From Thysanoteuthis rhombus (lineage: Eukaryota > Mollusca > Cephalopoda > Oegopsida > Thysanoteuthidae), in NCBI GenBank assembly GCA_963457665.1, contig OY735207.1, forward strand, positions 54,107,515-54,171,514: a DNA stretch of 64,000 nt, written 5' to 3'. The position numbers were made by a program, and so were the translations under genes. Shown in pieces: positions 41,601-52,572 of this stretch. Within the stretch, counting starts at the first letter, position 1, and every line of letters starts with the position of its first letter. The notes below the pieces were generated by a model, which did not search any database, was not told the DNA's origin, and saw nothing but the letters and a program-made list of their open reading frames with translations.

Positions 41601-44383
41601 TCATCAGACATTTTGTTAGGTTTTTCTTAAAAACAGAGTGAATAGATTTTTTTGTTTAGAGTTGACCATTTTTATTAACCGTCAACCAAAACTGTCAACA
41701 TGAGTTTCTTCATCATTCAAGTGATTCTGGCTGGTGATGGTACAGGCTGCATCAGTAAAATGAAAGCAATTCCACCTCGTAAAACCTAATTGCCTCTGTG
41801 ACAGCTGCAGGGTGGTTGCAGCTCTATGCTCCACTAGGAGTCTACAAGAATAATCAAACAATGATCCCAGATTTTTTGCAGAGAGGACAACAAATGCTTC
41901 TCCATTGTAAATGCTTCATGTCTCTCTCTCTCTCTCCAAGCAAAGGAAACTTGATAAAAATGAGACAGGTCTGGTTAGTTGTTCAGTAGAAAACTTCACT
42001 TGACCAATGTGTTTTGGTTACTTCTTGTGTTGTGGGTGAACAATGAATGAGTTCTATTGTATTTTGCTAAATCACTAAGATATGTGAAGTTTGCTTGACA
42101 CACACTAAGGGACCAGTTCAGTATAAAATTACATTGTAAATTTAACGTATTGTTAGATGGAATTTCGAAAAAGGAAAGTTTTCCTAGATATGATAAAGAG
42201 TAATTGTTGAAATTTTGCATGCTGCCTGTATGCATGATGTACATAGCCAGCCCAAATCACTTGAAAACATATTAACAGTTTTGGATGATGATTCTTGGTT
42301 CTGTCATAAACATTGAGAGAAAGAGAGAGAGAAATTTGTGGATGCGCTTTTGTGCATTGACTCTGGAATCGAAAATTATTTTCTTATGTGACATGCAGAA
42401 AGAAAGCTGTGAAGGCAATGTACATCGTATATACACCCACAACAGATCATTCCAATACTTGGATTTGATATCTATAGCTTTTCCCAGGCATATTAGAAAT
42501 TTACACTAAACAAGTTATAATTGTATGGCAGGCAAATTTCAAAATACAGCAACCAAATTTCAAGACATTGCAAAAATTACAATATTATGATGTGCAAATT
42601 GAAAAATACTACAGCCAAATTGAAAAGACAAGTAAACTGAATCTATGAACATGAATAATCACAAATGTAGAGTTACTGCTACCGTGGCTGCGTTTGTTGA
42701 TTTTTCTAGTGAGTTGAAATTTATCTTGGGTCTTTTTCTTTAGTACTTACCAAAGCTAACATCCATAGTTTTAAAGTTTGACCCTCCTCCCCCTTTCTTT
42801 CCCTTGTCAAAAAAGACCCCAAATGCTGGGTCTTTATCCTCACCCATCATTAAGATAGTTGGGTTTTCATTTCCATGATGATAAAACGAAAATCCTTCTA
42901 TACATTTATCCATGAAGGAGCTGATAAAATAAACATTAATTCCCATTGGTTATGAACATTTTTATCTAGGGAGGGACTAATGAAAAATTCCCAAAATACC
43001 TTGCTATATATTGCTAATATTTTCTTATTCCAAACTTTTGACAGCATTAGCTTCTTCGAGCAAAGCTACATAAATCTAACAAGTTGACTGATATGGAACT
43101 CAACTCTCAAAACCTAGGAAACTGACCCTTTCTCAAACAGTCCGTCTCTAATATCATATTAGTTGGGTCCCAGATCACACAAGTGACCATTGAGGAGGAA
43201 AGTCAGTCTTGTGTATCTTTTTATATTCACCTGTCTTTTTAATTTGCTTGCCACATTTTTTTTAGTTTGCTTAGCATATTTTTAAAATTTGCTTAGGGAA
43301 AGGTATGAAAATAATTTAATTAAATTGGTGAATCAGTAGTTTTTATGCCATTTTTTGAAAAAAAATTTTATTTGTTTTTTCAGCCTGTCTTCGTTATTTT
43401 TTTCCAGTCCAAGGTTTTATGGCCTATGAGTATTACAGTAATTTGAAACAAACAATCAAACAGAATCGATATGATCTCTCAGACTCATAATAAAAGCAAT
43501 GTGTCAGTAAAAACGGCTGAAACGTGCAACCTATCTATTTTATCTTAGATTGAATTGTTGATGAGAAAAAAAGATCGTCAACAACTCTCATCTAAAAATT
43601 ATTCATGTAGACAATATAAATCCGGAGATAATTGTGATTGAAAACTTGTTAATCCCCGCAAAGCAGTTAACCATGAGAATTCACTATTGGGAAATTCTGC
43701 CCAATTTACACAAGTTGTAACTTTACAAAATCTCAAAATATCTTTCAGCTGCCAAAAATTCTGACATTTCTATAAAGATAAATCTGAAAAATTAAATCAG
43801 TTGAAAAGTGCACATTATTTTACTTTCTTTTTTTTTTTTTTCAATTGGGCCTCAATTAAACTAAAATATTTTCTGCTTGGAAAGGTTTTTTTTGTGTTTT
43901 TTTTTTTTTAATTCAATCAAAATTCAAGGTAGACTTTTGGGTTTTTCAAGAAATATTTGCTGAAAATTTTGTTTCATGGCTTTTCAAGAAAATTTCAGTT
44001 AAACTAATTATGTTTATTAGTAAGTTCTAGTGGGAAGAGATGAAGAGCTCAATCCTCATCCAATACTAATTCAATTTTTTTGCTTGGTATTTCCATAATT
44101 GATTTGAATTGATGGCCGGAGAAATGATCTGCTGAAATGTGATAAAAAAAACGAACGTCGAAATCTCAATGCAACGGAACGCTTGTAATATTTCAGTTGA
44201 CAGAAAAAAAAAAAAAAAAAAAAAAAGAATCGGAGAAAGAAAATTGTGCTAGGGGAGGTAATCCTCATTACCAAATGAAGTTGCCTGCGATAAGTTACGT
44301 CCCTTGGATATAATTTATTCATATCTAACACATTTTCTCAGAAAATGAAGTAGTTGCTTTTTCTGAAAGAGATTCACGAAAGT
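41601..44383. other. Downstream flank of STRIP1
   Basis: Family C pieces at 41.68-42.28 kb. 42.74-43.20 kb shares short colinear motifs (GAAGCTAACrTCtATAaTTTTAAAGT; AGTTGGGTCCCAGATCA versus ATTGGGTTCCAGATCA) with 49.50-49.75 kb, a diverged repeat pair. No gene recognised. Confidence 0.55.
41676..42280. repeat. Family C sequence as a head-to-head pair
   Basis: 41676-41770 matches the family C start in plus orientation (CAACCAAAACTGTCAACATG, TTCTGGCTGG). 41968-42280 matches it in reverse (AGGTCTGGTTAGTTGTTCAG, TACATTGTAAATTTA, GTTGAAATTTTGCA). The pair lies just after the STRIP1 polyadenylation site. Confidence 0.7.
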
Positions 44384-45830
44384 CAGCGGCGTACCCATCC
44401 TGGGTGACACCGTAAAGACTGCCTAAATTCTTTAAAATGTTTTGTTTGATATATTTGTTTAATAAATCAACATTGACTTAATTCTGAAGCGATGCACTTT
44501 GAATAATTTGCCTTGTCTGCCATGGACCTTGAATTTCAGATTTTGTGGATACTTCAAGACTTTTACACGGGCTCAAAATCCAGGGGTACCGGAACCACGG
44601 GGATAAGAAATGAATATTTATATCTAATCACCACTGAATTATTTTTTTTTCATAGCCGTGAAAATATTTTTTTGAATGAAATAAAATCTCTGAATTATTT
44701 ATGTTCTCTATACTTATTAAGTAGATTTTTTAAAAATATATCTCCTAGTTCTGTTGACAAGCAAACTTTTGTGTTTCGTCCAATTAATTCCTTTCACCTT
44801 ATAAAACAAACTGTCATCATGGATCTTCAATCCATGAATCTGATTGAAATGTCACCTGTACCGATGGAGAAAACCACCCCTGTGTTGCCTAAATGACCAT
44901 TTTTCAGCTAGATCTGGCTGAACCTTTTATAATTCATCCCATAAAAATCAGCGATAGCCGGAAATATGGCCATTTTTTTCTCAAGTGATCAGTAAGTTTA
45001 GTAATAGTATACATTTTATATTATTAATAATCAGTTCTGGAGTCTTAATTATTCTATTTGATAAACGGACTTCAAATGAGTATATAAAACGTTTTTTTGG
45101 CTATAAAGTAGGCTGTAAATTCATTCTTTTTGCCAATTTCAGCCATTTTCTGAGGCAATTTAAGAAATTTGCACTCTCAGGGAAATTTGCTTGGGCCCCG
45201 CTGCTCAGCTTGGCTCAATTTATCATTTTATTGGGAAATCTAGGCTGCTGTTCTCTGCTATATTTTTTTCAGCAACTACCTTTTGAGTTGACAAAAATAT
45301 ACTTCTAATTAAAGATACCTAGAAAAGGTAATTCTTTCTCATTTTATCCGTATCTCTATATATATCTGCCACACACCATTTTAGCTCTTCTTTAAACGAT
45401 TGCAATAGTTAAATAAATTTTTTGAAAGTTTTATTTTGGGGTACTATCCTAGTTTCGTGGTCCAGGCCTTTACAGCCATCAAGATGAAAGTATAGTATCT
45501 ATTCTATTCACGTCATCATCTCCCCATTTTCAACTTTGAACGTTATCATAGTTGGATTTTTATTGTTTTCTTCGTGATTTTTTTGCGCTAGATTTAGCCT
45601 GTTTCTTGTTCTGGCAGCGTAAAAATTCAACTATTAGCGCAATTTTTCAGCCATTTTATTTAATCTTTAGCTATTTTCTAGCCATTTTCATCTATTGCCA
45701 TAAAAATGCTAACTATTTTCTTAGCGCGTTTCGAGATTAATTTAGCGGGAAAATTTTGTCGAGCTGGCCACACCGGGGATAGTATCCTGGGTTACCGCCC
45801 CGGTTGATACCAACACTAGGAACGCCACTG
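44384..45830. mobile_element. TIR-bounded DNA element, about 1.45 kb, composite
   Basis: The left end starts CAGCGGCGTACCCATCCTGG then GTGACACCG; the reverse complement of the right end starts CAGTGGCGTTCCTAGTGTTG then GTATCAACCGGGGCGG. Ends of the CAGTGGCGTA type are common on animal DNA transposons. No clean target duplication is visible (flanks ACGAAAGT and ACAGAAGA). A 127-codon frame inside (44513-44896) resembles nothing I know. A second MITE copy (about 45545-45775) is nested near its right end. Confidence 0.6.
45545..45775 (-). mobile_element. Diverged inverted copy of the 22.8-kb hAT MITE
   Basis: Reverse complement: GGTGTGGCCAGCTC at its start (compare AGTGTTGCCAACTC), then GTTAGCATTTTTATGGCAAT, GAAAATGGCTAGAAAATAGC, TGCCAGAACAAGAAACAGGC, AAATCTAGCGC, in the order of 22800-23031. 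Highly diverged. Confidence 0.6.
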
Positions 45831-47424
45831 ACAGAAGAAAATTTCGCACGATTGATTTTCTTCGAAATCCAAATAAAGAAATTATACGAACAAAAACTCA
45901 ATTGATCATAAATTAATGAGGAAAATGAGTGATAATTTGTTTTCCTTTTCACATTTTTGTACAGATATTTTTTCTCTATTTGGACTTGCCTTGCTCCAAA
46001 TCTCCGATAAATTGATACGGTTCGGATTTGGTACACTTTCCTCAGGATGATTTTATTTTGAAATTTGAAATACTGCAACGAAATTTTTTTGCCAGATTCA
46101 ATCATTGTTAGTAATAAAAATAAATAAATGAATATATAAATCAATAAAGTAAAATAATATGCCATGTGTATTTATCAATTTACCAGTAAGAAAAAAGTGC
46201 GCTAATGTAATTGTAAGAACTTGAAAATACTGAACAAGAATATTTTCACATGAAATAGACGAAAAATATAAATGCAAAGGTACAGAATAGCGATTTATAG
46301 TGGCATGTAACTGAACTTTGTAAAATAAGATCGTTCAATTTCGCTACTGTCTCAATATTTTTTCGTCTATTTCATGTTGAGATATTCTTGCTCGATATTT
46401 TTCAAGGTTTTACAATTATTTTAACACATCGTGCAGGTACGCATTTATTTTCTACTGTTCCTGTTTTCTTTAAAGTTCGATTACAATACGAACACACAGA
46501 CAAACTGGGCCACGAAGACATATGCCTTAGAAACAATTGATTTTTGAATATAAATAATTTGTGCCTGAAAATCTGGTATAATCTGCTTCATTGGCCTGCA
46601 ATGCGTTGTATTAAATTTTAAGTAAAAAAATCCCTTATAATTTGCATGTAGCGTTTTTCAGAGCAATTTTCCTGGGGCAGTGTGATTGAAAAAGTCACTC
46701 ACAATGAAGGTTTCTATAAGATGACCTAAATTTTATTAAGTTGGTTGAGTCGTACAGAAGTTATCACAAATTAAAGTCGTCAATTTGTTTAAAAACTCAA
46801 CCAACTTATGTTCATCGATTTGTTCTCTGTTACCCTAAGAGACGCAATTCATCTCTATATGTATATCTAATAATAAGAGTGCATTACGGCGACCGCCAAT
46901 CAGGTATCGGGTGTCACGTTGATAAATAGAGATAGAAGATCATATGAATTTTGATATGGCATCAACAGAGAAAGAAAGAGAACGAAATTGATGTTTAAAA
47001 ATAGAGAGAGAGGGGGGAGGAGGAATGGTGCCATCAGAAACGCATGGGTGGAGTCCAAGTCGAGATAGCGAGCGAGAAAAAAGAAAGAAAGAAAGAAGAT
47101 AGAGAAAGAAAGGAAAAAATGGAAAATATACAGGCGTCAATGGATTTGGAAAGAAAGAAAAGTTGGGAGTGAAGATAGAAAGGAAGGAAGAAGGCGAAGA
47201 CGAACGCCTAAATGTTTTGATTTCCCCCCATTATTTCATCACCAGTGCAGAAGAAAAATTGACTGCCCAATTTTGCTTTATTTTATTGATAATGAAATTA
47301 TAATCGAAATTTGTAGAAATGATCAGTTTCAGAAATGATGAGACAATGTTATAGGGTTTGAATCAGACCTCCCAATATATCCATGGGGTTGGGGTTGATT
47401 TAGACCACCTGCTATGATTCGGAA
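45831..47424. other. Intergenic, no gene recognised
   Basis: AT-rich to about 46.9 kb, then a purine-rich stretch (about 46925-47200; GAGAGAGGGG, AAAGAAAGAAAG). The 142-codon minus-strand frame at 45737-46165 runs through the end of the DNA element and has no recognisable domain. Confidence 0.5.
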
Positions 47425-47511
47425 TTCTTCTTCTTCTTCTTCTTCTTCTTCTTCTTCTTCTTCTTCTTCTTCTTCTTCTTCTTCTTCTTCTTCTTCATCA
47501 TCATCATCATC

Positions 47512-47547
<36 letters not shown>

Positions 47548-47548
47548 C
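47425..47548. repeat. Compound microsatellite (TTC)24(TCA)5(GTA)12
   Basis: An uninterrupted TTC run 47425-47496, then ATC/TCA to about 47512, then GTA to 47548. Three different trinucleotides abut without spacer, directly followed by a LINE 3' end. Confidence 0.95.
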
Positions 47549-47660
47549 TTTTAACGTCAGTCGTTGGACATAGACCTTACCCAGGATCCGCCACCCCAAC
47601 CAAAAAATATACATGAAATTGAAATTAGTTCCCTCCCCAAGTGGGAATCGAAGTCGATGA
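47497..47660 (-). mobile_element. LINE (RTE-like) 3' end with trinucleotide tail
   Basis: Plus strand after the repeats: CTTTTAACGTCAGTCGTTGG, ACATAGACCTTACCCAGG. The reverse complement gives AAGGTCTATGTCCAACGACT and then GACGTTAAAAG, a form of the ending used by many invertebrate RTE-type LINEs, normally followed by (TGATGA)n. The tail has expanded into the compound microsatellite. Matches 18240-18300. Confidence 0.62.
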
Positions 47661-47878
47661 ATTGATATGGTTCAGGATAAGGCTGATTTCTTCATGTTTA
47701 AAATGATAAATTTGTAAAAAAAAAAAAAAAAATATCGGTAAATATTCGGTTTAACAAAATATAATTTTTCTCATGAACATGCATTACTTATTTTTTATAC
47801 TGTACATTGGATATTGGATAAATGAAAAAAAATATTCCTTCAAAAAAATAAACATCGTTTACTGTAAACTTAGGTTAT

Positions 47879-48226
47879 GTAGTTTGATAAAAGGGTAGAA
47901 AGAAGGAAGAAAAGGTTGCTAGGTAGTACACTGAAGGGGGAGAAACAGAGTGGAGAGAAAGGGTTCGGTAGTTTGATAAGAGGGTAGGGAAAGGAAAGTT
48001 TGTTTACGAAGGGGATAGAAGGAGAAAGAAGAGAGAGGAGATAAATTCAGTTTGTAAAGAGGGAGAGAAGTTGAGGGGAGGAACAGAAAAATAGATAATA
48101 AAAAGGTAGAAGAGAAAGTAAAGCAGTTTAAAAAGAGTGTCGGAAGAGAGGGGAAGAGTGAAGTTTTGTATGTCTGAGAAAGTGGGAAGAGAGAACAGAG
48201 AGGGATAAAGAAAGTCAGGGAGTGTT

Positions 48227-48258
<32 letters not shown>

Positions 48259-48340
48259 CAGAAAAGAAAGACAGTTTAATAAGAAGGGAATGGGGAGAGG
48301 ACAGAAAAGAAAGTCATGTAGTTTATCGAGGGGTACGAAT
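47879..48340. repeat. Degenerate purine-rich minisatellite
   Basis: About 460 bp, mostly A/G on the plus strand, built from diverged units starting TAGTTTGATAAGAGGGTAG: near 47879, 47968, 48047, 48124, 48272 and 48318. Spacing is mostly 77-90 bp, with one gap containing a GA run (48230-48258). No coding frame. Confidence 0.72.
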
Positions 48341-48442
48341 TTTTTACATATGAAAGTAATCCCTGTTTGTATAACATTTAAAAGAAATATTGTATAGGTG
48401 GGAATTTAGAGAGGTTGTGATAGAGAGCAAATTGGGATGGAA

Positions 48443-49400
48443 GTAAATTGTAGCATAAAATTATTAATATTAACTGACAATACTACATGTTATACAATAA
48501 ATAAATTGGATTACCGATATTAAGCTACCAACCAATAACAAACATGGCGCAGAAAAGATTGGGATAGATGATGAGTTTACATTTTTCATCATACTTGCTA
48601 CTGATACCGGTAGTTCGGTGGCAAAAGTGGTTGGGTATTGATTGAGTCCGATTCTCATCCGGAAACTATCTTTATTACAACGGTGCTCTTAATTTATTCA
48701 GGGAAACCGGACTGAGTTTAGTTGCGATAGAGGTAAACAGTAGCAAAAATTATTAGTAATAATTGACAATATTTCATCTAATAAAATAAATAAAGTGGAT
48801 TACTGATACTGAATCACTAGTTAAAAGCGAACATAGCACAGAAAAGATTGAAATAAAGGATGAGTTTAAGTTCGACTCGGACTCACACTTGCTATTGATT
48901 CCATGAGTTCAATGACAAGAACGATCGAGTTTTAACCGAGCCACCCTCCAACCAATAGTGTCGAGATATCGATTGTCACCCGGAATTTATTTTTGTTCTA
49001 ATCTGCAATAATAATTCATCCCCTTGCAGCCGAAGGGAAAGAGAACTGGGTTTCGTTGCGGTAAGAAGCAACGAAAACTGAGATGATGGTAAATAGTAGC
49101 AAAAAATTGGCAATGCTTAACAAAACTTTATCTAATGGAATAGATAAACAATCAACTCAGATTACGGATACTGAACTACCAGTTGATAAAAAACATGGCA
49201 GAGAAGAGATTGGGATAAAAGATAAGTTGGAAGGTTTGATTCTGACTTGCACTTGCCACTGATTCCTGTAGTTCATTGCTAAGAGTGGTCGGGCGTTAAC
49301 TGAGCCACTCTCCGGCATAGAGGGTCGTGATTTCGATTCTCTCCAGGAACTTATTCTTTATTGCGATCCGCACTCTTTACTCTGGGTTTTTAAATCAAAT
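48443..49400 (+). repeat. Tandem array of three ~300-350-bp units with tRNA-like segments
   Basis: Units begin at about 48443, 48733 and 49089 (GTAAAttGTAGCAwAAAAwTT). Each continues through tGACAAtAcTtcATcTAAT, GGATTACnGATACTGAA-tAcCAgT, AACATGGCrsAGAAaAGATTG, ACTTGCyAcTGATtCC and AgTTCaaTG-cAAgAG. Unit 3 has the clearest tRNA-like part: TAAGAGTGGTCGGG..., then AGGGTCGTGATTTCGATTCT (B-box-like). Units are perhaps 65-75% alike by eye. Confidence 0.78.
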
Positions 49401-49499
49401 CATCCCATCACCAAGAGCAAAAAGAGAGCACTTGAAGGAATGTTAAACTCAAGTTATATTTGTCATAAATTGGAAAATTATCACAAAAGACTGGGGCTT

Positions 49500-49760
49500 T
49501 TTCGTTAGTTCCCACAAGAAGCTAACGTCTATAATTTTAAAGTACGGAAGCCTAAAAATGGGGATAAAAACATTAGGTTGCATTTTTTTCTCGACAAATA
49601 GAAATTCAATTCTTGATGTTGGTATGCGATCAAATTTTAACTGCAATTTGATCTTGGAATCTTTGAATCAAAATATTTCAACCTTTTTCCAAATGGTCAG
49701 TCTTGTAGATCTTTTAATTGGGTTCCAGATCAGTGAAGTTGTCAGATTTTTGCAGTTTTG
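49500..49760. repeat. Diverged repeat shared with 42.74-43.20 kb
   Basis: AAGAAGCTAACGTCTATAAT and TTTTAAAGTACGG near 49508, then GGTCAGTCTTGTAGATC and TTGGGTTCCAGATCAGTG near 49720. The same order occurs at 42750 and 43165-43215 (partly rearranged). Confidence 0.5.
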
Positions 49761-50299
49761 TTGATGCTGTCAAAAGTATGGGAAAATAGCAATATAGTGC
49801 ATAGCATTTTTGGTCTTTTTCCTTTCAACCAAATCTTTGTTTTTGTTTTTTTTGGCTTTTTACTTTAAACATTTGTACGTTATCTTATGAGCGAAAAATA
49901 CCCCCAAAACTTAATTTGCAGTCTCAAATGTTGAAATTTGATCTAACACTATCACTAAGGAGTGAGTTTCTGTTCTATTCGACGAGAAATAATTGCAACT
50001 TAATCTTCCCTTTTTTTTTCCTTTTTAGGCTCCTGTGCTTTAGAATTATGGCCGATAGCATACTTTGAAAAAGGAAATGAATGAAATTTACATAAATAAC
50101 CAACATTTACTGATGTTTTCTAAATACAATGCACACAAAGAAAGCGAGAAAGCAACCAGAGAACACCCCCTGCTAATACCATAAACTAACTAATGATTGA
50201 ATTAAGATCGATGAAGTGTAGGTGACTTTGTTTCAATTTCCCAAATTGTTCACTTCTTTTTGATAAAGCAAACATATTTCTCAAACAAACATAGACCAT

Positions 50300-50565
50300 C
50301 CTTCCACGAAATTCCATCAGAATTCATTGAGAACTTTTGGAGATATCATGGGGCTAAACATAAGTGAATACATGAATGTATGAAAAATGAAAAACAAAAC
50401 AAAACCCCTCGATGAAAAGAGAATTTTTGGATATTCCTTACATTTTAATCAACGCTCTTTTTTGCGCATGGTCTACCCTTCAATAAAAATTCAATTTAAA
50501 TTAATCGAGGATCTTTGGAGATATTGTATATCAAGTGGGTGTATACATATACCTCCTCCGAATTC
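50300..50565 (+). repeat. Dispersed repeat family O
   Basis: CATTGAGAACTTTTGGAGAT, ATCATGGGGCTAAACATAAG and TGAATACATGAATG at about 50324-50382. A shorter second start (ATCGAGGATCTTTGGAGATA) lies at about 50502. An inverted copy is at about 62295-62356 (reverse: CATCGAGAACTTTTGGAGGT, AAACATGATCGAATACG). Confidence 0.6.
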
Positions 50566-50614
50566 ATTTGCAGTAGTAAATGTTAACCCGATGACACCCT
50601 TGCAAGTCCACTTA

Positions 50615-50760
50615 ATAAATGAGGCGTGGCTCTATCGGTAACATAATAAGACACAACTTGAATCCCGGGCGGGTTTCTGACGCTGCCGCTGCTATCTATT
50701 TCAGGGTTATTTCGGGAATCTAACCAGGGTAACCAGATTCAAACCGATAGATTCGCTAAC
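50615..50760 (+). mobile_element. tRNA-derived SINE candidate
   Basis: GGCGTGGCTCTATCGGTAAC (A-box-like TGGCTCTATCGG) then 25 nt later ACTTGAATCCCGGGCGGG (B-box-like TTGAATCCC). The interval is slightly longer than, but similar to, a tRNA head. No second copy seen in this window. Confidence 0.5.
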
Positions 50761-51556
50761 ATCATTTATCCATCCTGTTAGTTTATAAGAAGAGCACCTG
50801 TTCATCGCTGCAACCTAAATGTTGCAGCTTTAAACCGACTTATCCGAATCATTCCAAAATTGTCACAGTCTCAACAGAGTCTATTGTTATGAATTCGACG
50901 TTCAAGAATGCTTGACACTTCCGAAATTTCAAGTAGAGACAGTTGACACTGTGAACTCAAAATCTTCAGAATAATGAGCCTTTCTATCAACAATGATAAT
51001 ATCGTCGTCGTCGTCGTTGTTTAGTTGTTGCAGTTGCAATTAAATAATGATAGTAATAATCATATAGCAAGAGTGCTACCATAATTATTGACATTCATAC
51101 AGTGCATCATATGCAAGTATAATAATAAAGTTGACATGCCTAGATAGGAAAAGTGATCAATTGGTAATTGTGCAAATGATTTGGATTCGACCATACAGAC
51201 AAGTAAACCAGAAAGTTTTCGTCTGAATATTTTACAAAATACGTTTTAACCATTATGTAGCAAGTTCATTCGGACTGAATTTCTCGTCTTAGTTATTTGT
51301 TTAGTTTCGGCTGCTGTTCTCTTCGGTCTGTTCAGCTTTCTTTCGTATTTTGGGAGCCTTGACCTAAAGGGGTATGCGGAGTGTTGTTACACCAACCTCT
51401 ATGGAATTAAGCCAGAATAATAGACACAGAGCGACCTTGGAAAATAAGACGGTCGAAAGAATCACCACACATGTTATGCTCAAATCAATCAGTCAGTTGG
51501 CAAAGCATAGATATTAACAAAATGTAGGAACTGCAGATTGAAAGAAAGAACAGGCG
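50761..51556. other. Intergenic, no gene recognised
   Basis: Unassigned sequence with a short GTC run near 51002-51016. It may include the 5' part of the LINE remnant that follows. Confidence 0.4.
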
Positions 51557-51890
51557 ATGAATTTGAGGTTTGGAAAACTCAGTGTCCTCTGGAACACGAC
51601 CTACAACTGAGAGTGCTGATGAAATTCATCTGATTCACTGGAAGGGCATGAGGTCAATATGTTGGAGTGACTGTGTGGGAAGACGAATAGACTATGGAGG
51701 AGAGGACAGTTCCAACAACTCACAAGGAGAGGCACCGGACATGACGTTAATGGGAGTTGGAACGCATGCCCTCTCAAATCAAGTTTTAAAATCCAAAAAT
51801 TTGACAGATACGCGAAGAAGGTGTGAGAACGTAGCAGTCTCTGGGACTTTTATATTTAAACAGATCGCTCAATCCAGACCAGGAGACTAG
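51557..51890 (+). pseudogene. Possible decayed LINE endonuclease N-terminus
   Basis: An ATG at 51557 reads NLRFGKLSV; a frame change then gives SGTRPTTESADEIHL and MRSICW. Together this resembles the start of the AP-endonuclease domain of RTE-type LINEs (LRFGSLNVGTLTGRS-EIV--L-RR-VDICCLQE). No further catalytic motif is readable. Weak and by eye only. The 106-codon open frame here is otherwise unknown. Confidence 0.33.
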
Positions 51891-52080
51891 ATCTGGTCAT
51901 CATAAACAAAGAAACTTGCTGTAATTTGACCTCCAGTGAAAGCGACCAGTCAGTACAATGAAGAGGTATAGTTTTGGGACAGATCTTCGGTGCTTAAATG
52001 AATAACACGAGAACCCTACTTAAGAGTGAGGATAGACAGCTGAAGCGAGTCGATCTCTCGTCCAAGCCTTTTCCATTGAT

Positions 52081-52087
<7 letters not shown>

Positions 52088-52133
<46 letters not shown>
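52088..52133. repeat. (AT)n microsatellite
   Basis: An AT run of about 46 bp following TACATACATA. Confidence 0.95.
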
Positions 52134-52136
<3 letters not shown>

Positions 52137-52367
52137 TTTTACGAACAATTTTGAGAGGTAACTCATTTTTGTAAGAATGTTTTTCTCATCGGGATACTTT
52201 ATAGTGTCATCAATTTTCTGGCATTGGCGACTGAACAATACTTGCAAGACATTCGTAACGAATAAATGCTTATCGGGTTCCCAAAAAATTTTGCTTAGTA
52301 CTAAAATCAACCGATTCCAATCAGTTATTAAAGGTTTTTAACCTTTAGCGCTCTGTAGGTGACTTCG

Positions 52368-52572
52368 TTTGTTGGGCAAGAAAATTGTCCTGCCACGCAG
52401 GCGACTCCGATCGCCGAACGATAGAGTGTTTGAATCTCGCAGTTGTCTTGTGTTGTCAATTTCATGTCAATTTAGTCATACATGAACAGTCATTCAAGTT
52501 ACAGGCTATCAAAGCCACTAAGTGCACAAAAATCTTGGCGCCCTTGAAAAAGAATACAAGGAGCTAAAGGTT
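52368..52572 (+). mobile_element. SINE family A, copy 2
   Basis: Contains CCTGCCACGCAGGCGACTCC, the B-box-like GTGTTTGAATCTCGCAGTTG, AAAATCTTGGCGCCCTTGAA and GCTAAAGGTT. An inverted piece of the same tail (AACCTTTAGCGCTC) lies just upstream at about 52339-52352, so a second truncated copy in opposite orientation is likely. Confidence 0.74.

Noticed and set aside
44513..44896. 127-codon plus-strand open frame
   Set aside because: No recognisable domain, low-complexity composition, and it sits inside a TIR-bounded DNA element; not called a gene.
45737..46165. 142-codon minus-strand open frame, the longest in the window
   Set aside because: It crosses the right end of the DNA element and the nested MITE, and the translation shows no motif.
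47425..49400. CRISPR-like or centromeric array
   Set aside because: Units are diverged, of several unrelated kinds and few in number; eukaryotic micro/minisatellites explain them.
50615..50690. Functional tRNA gene
   Set aside because: A- and B-box-like motifs are present, but no cloverleaf with paired acceptor and anticodon arms can be drawn; a SINE head is more likely.
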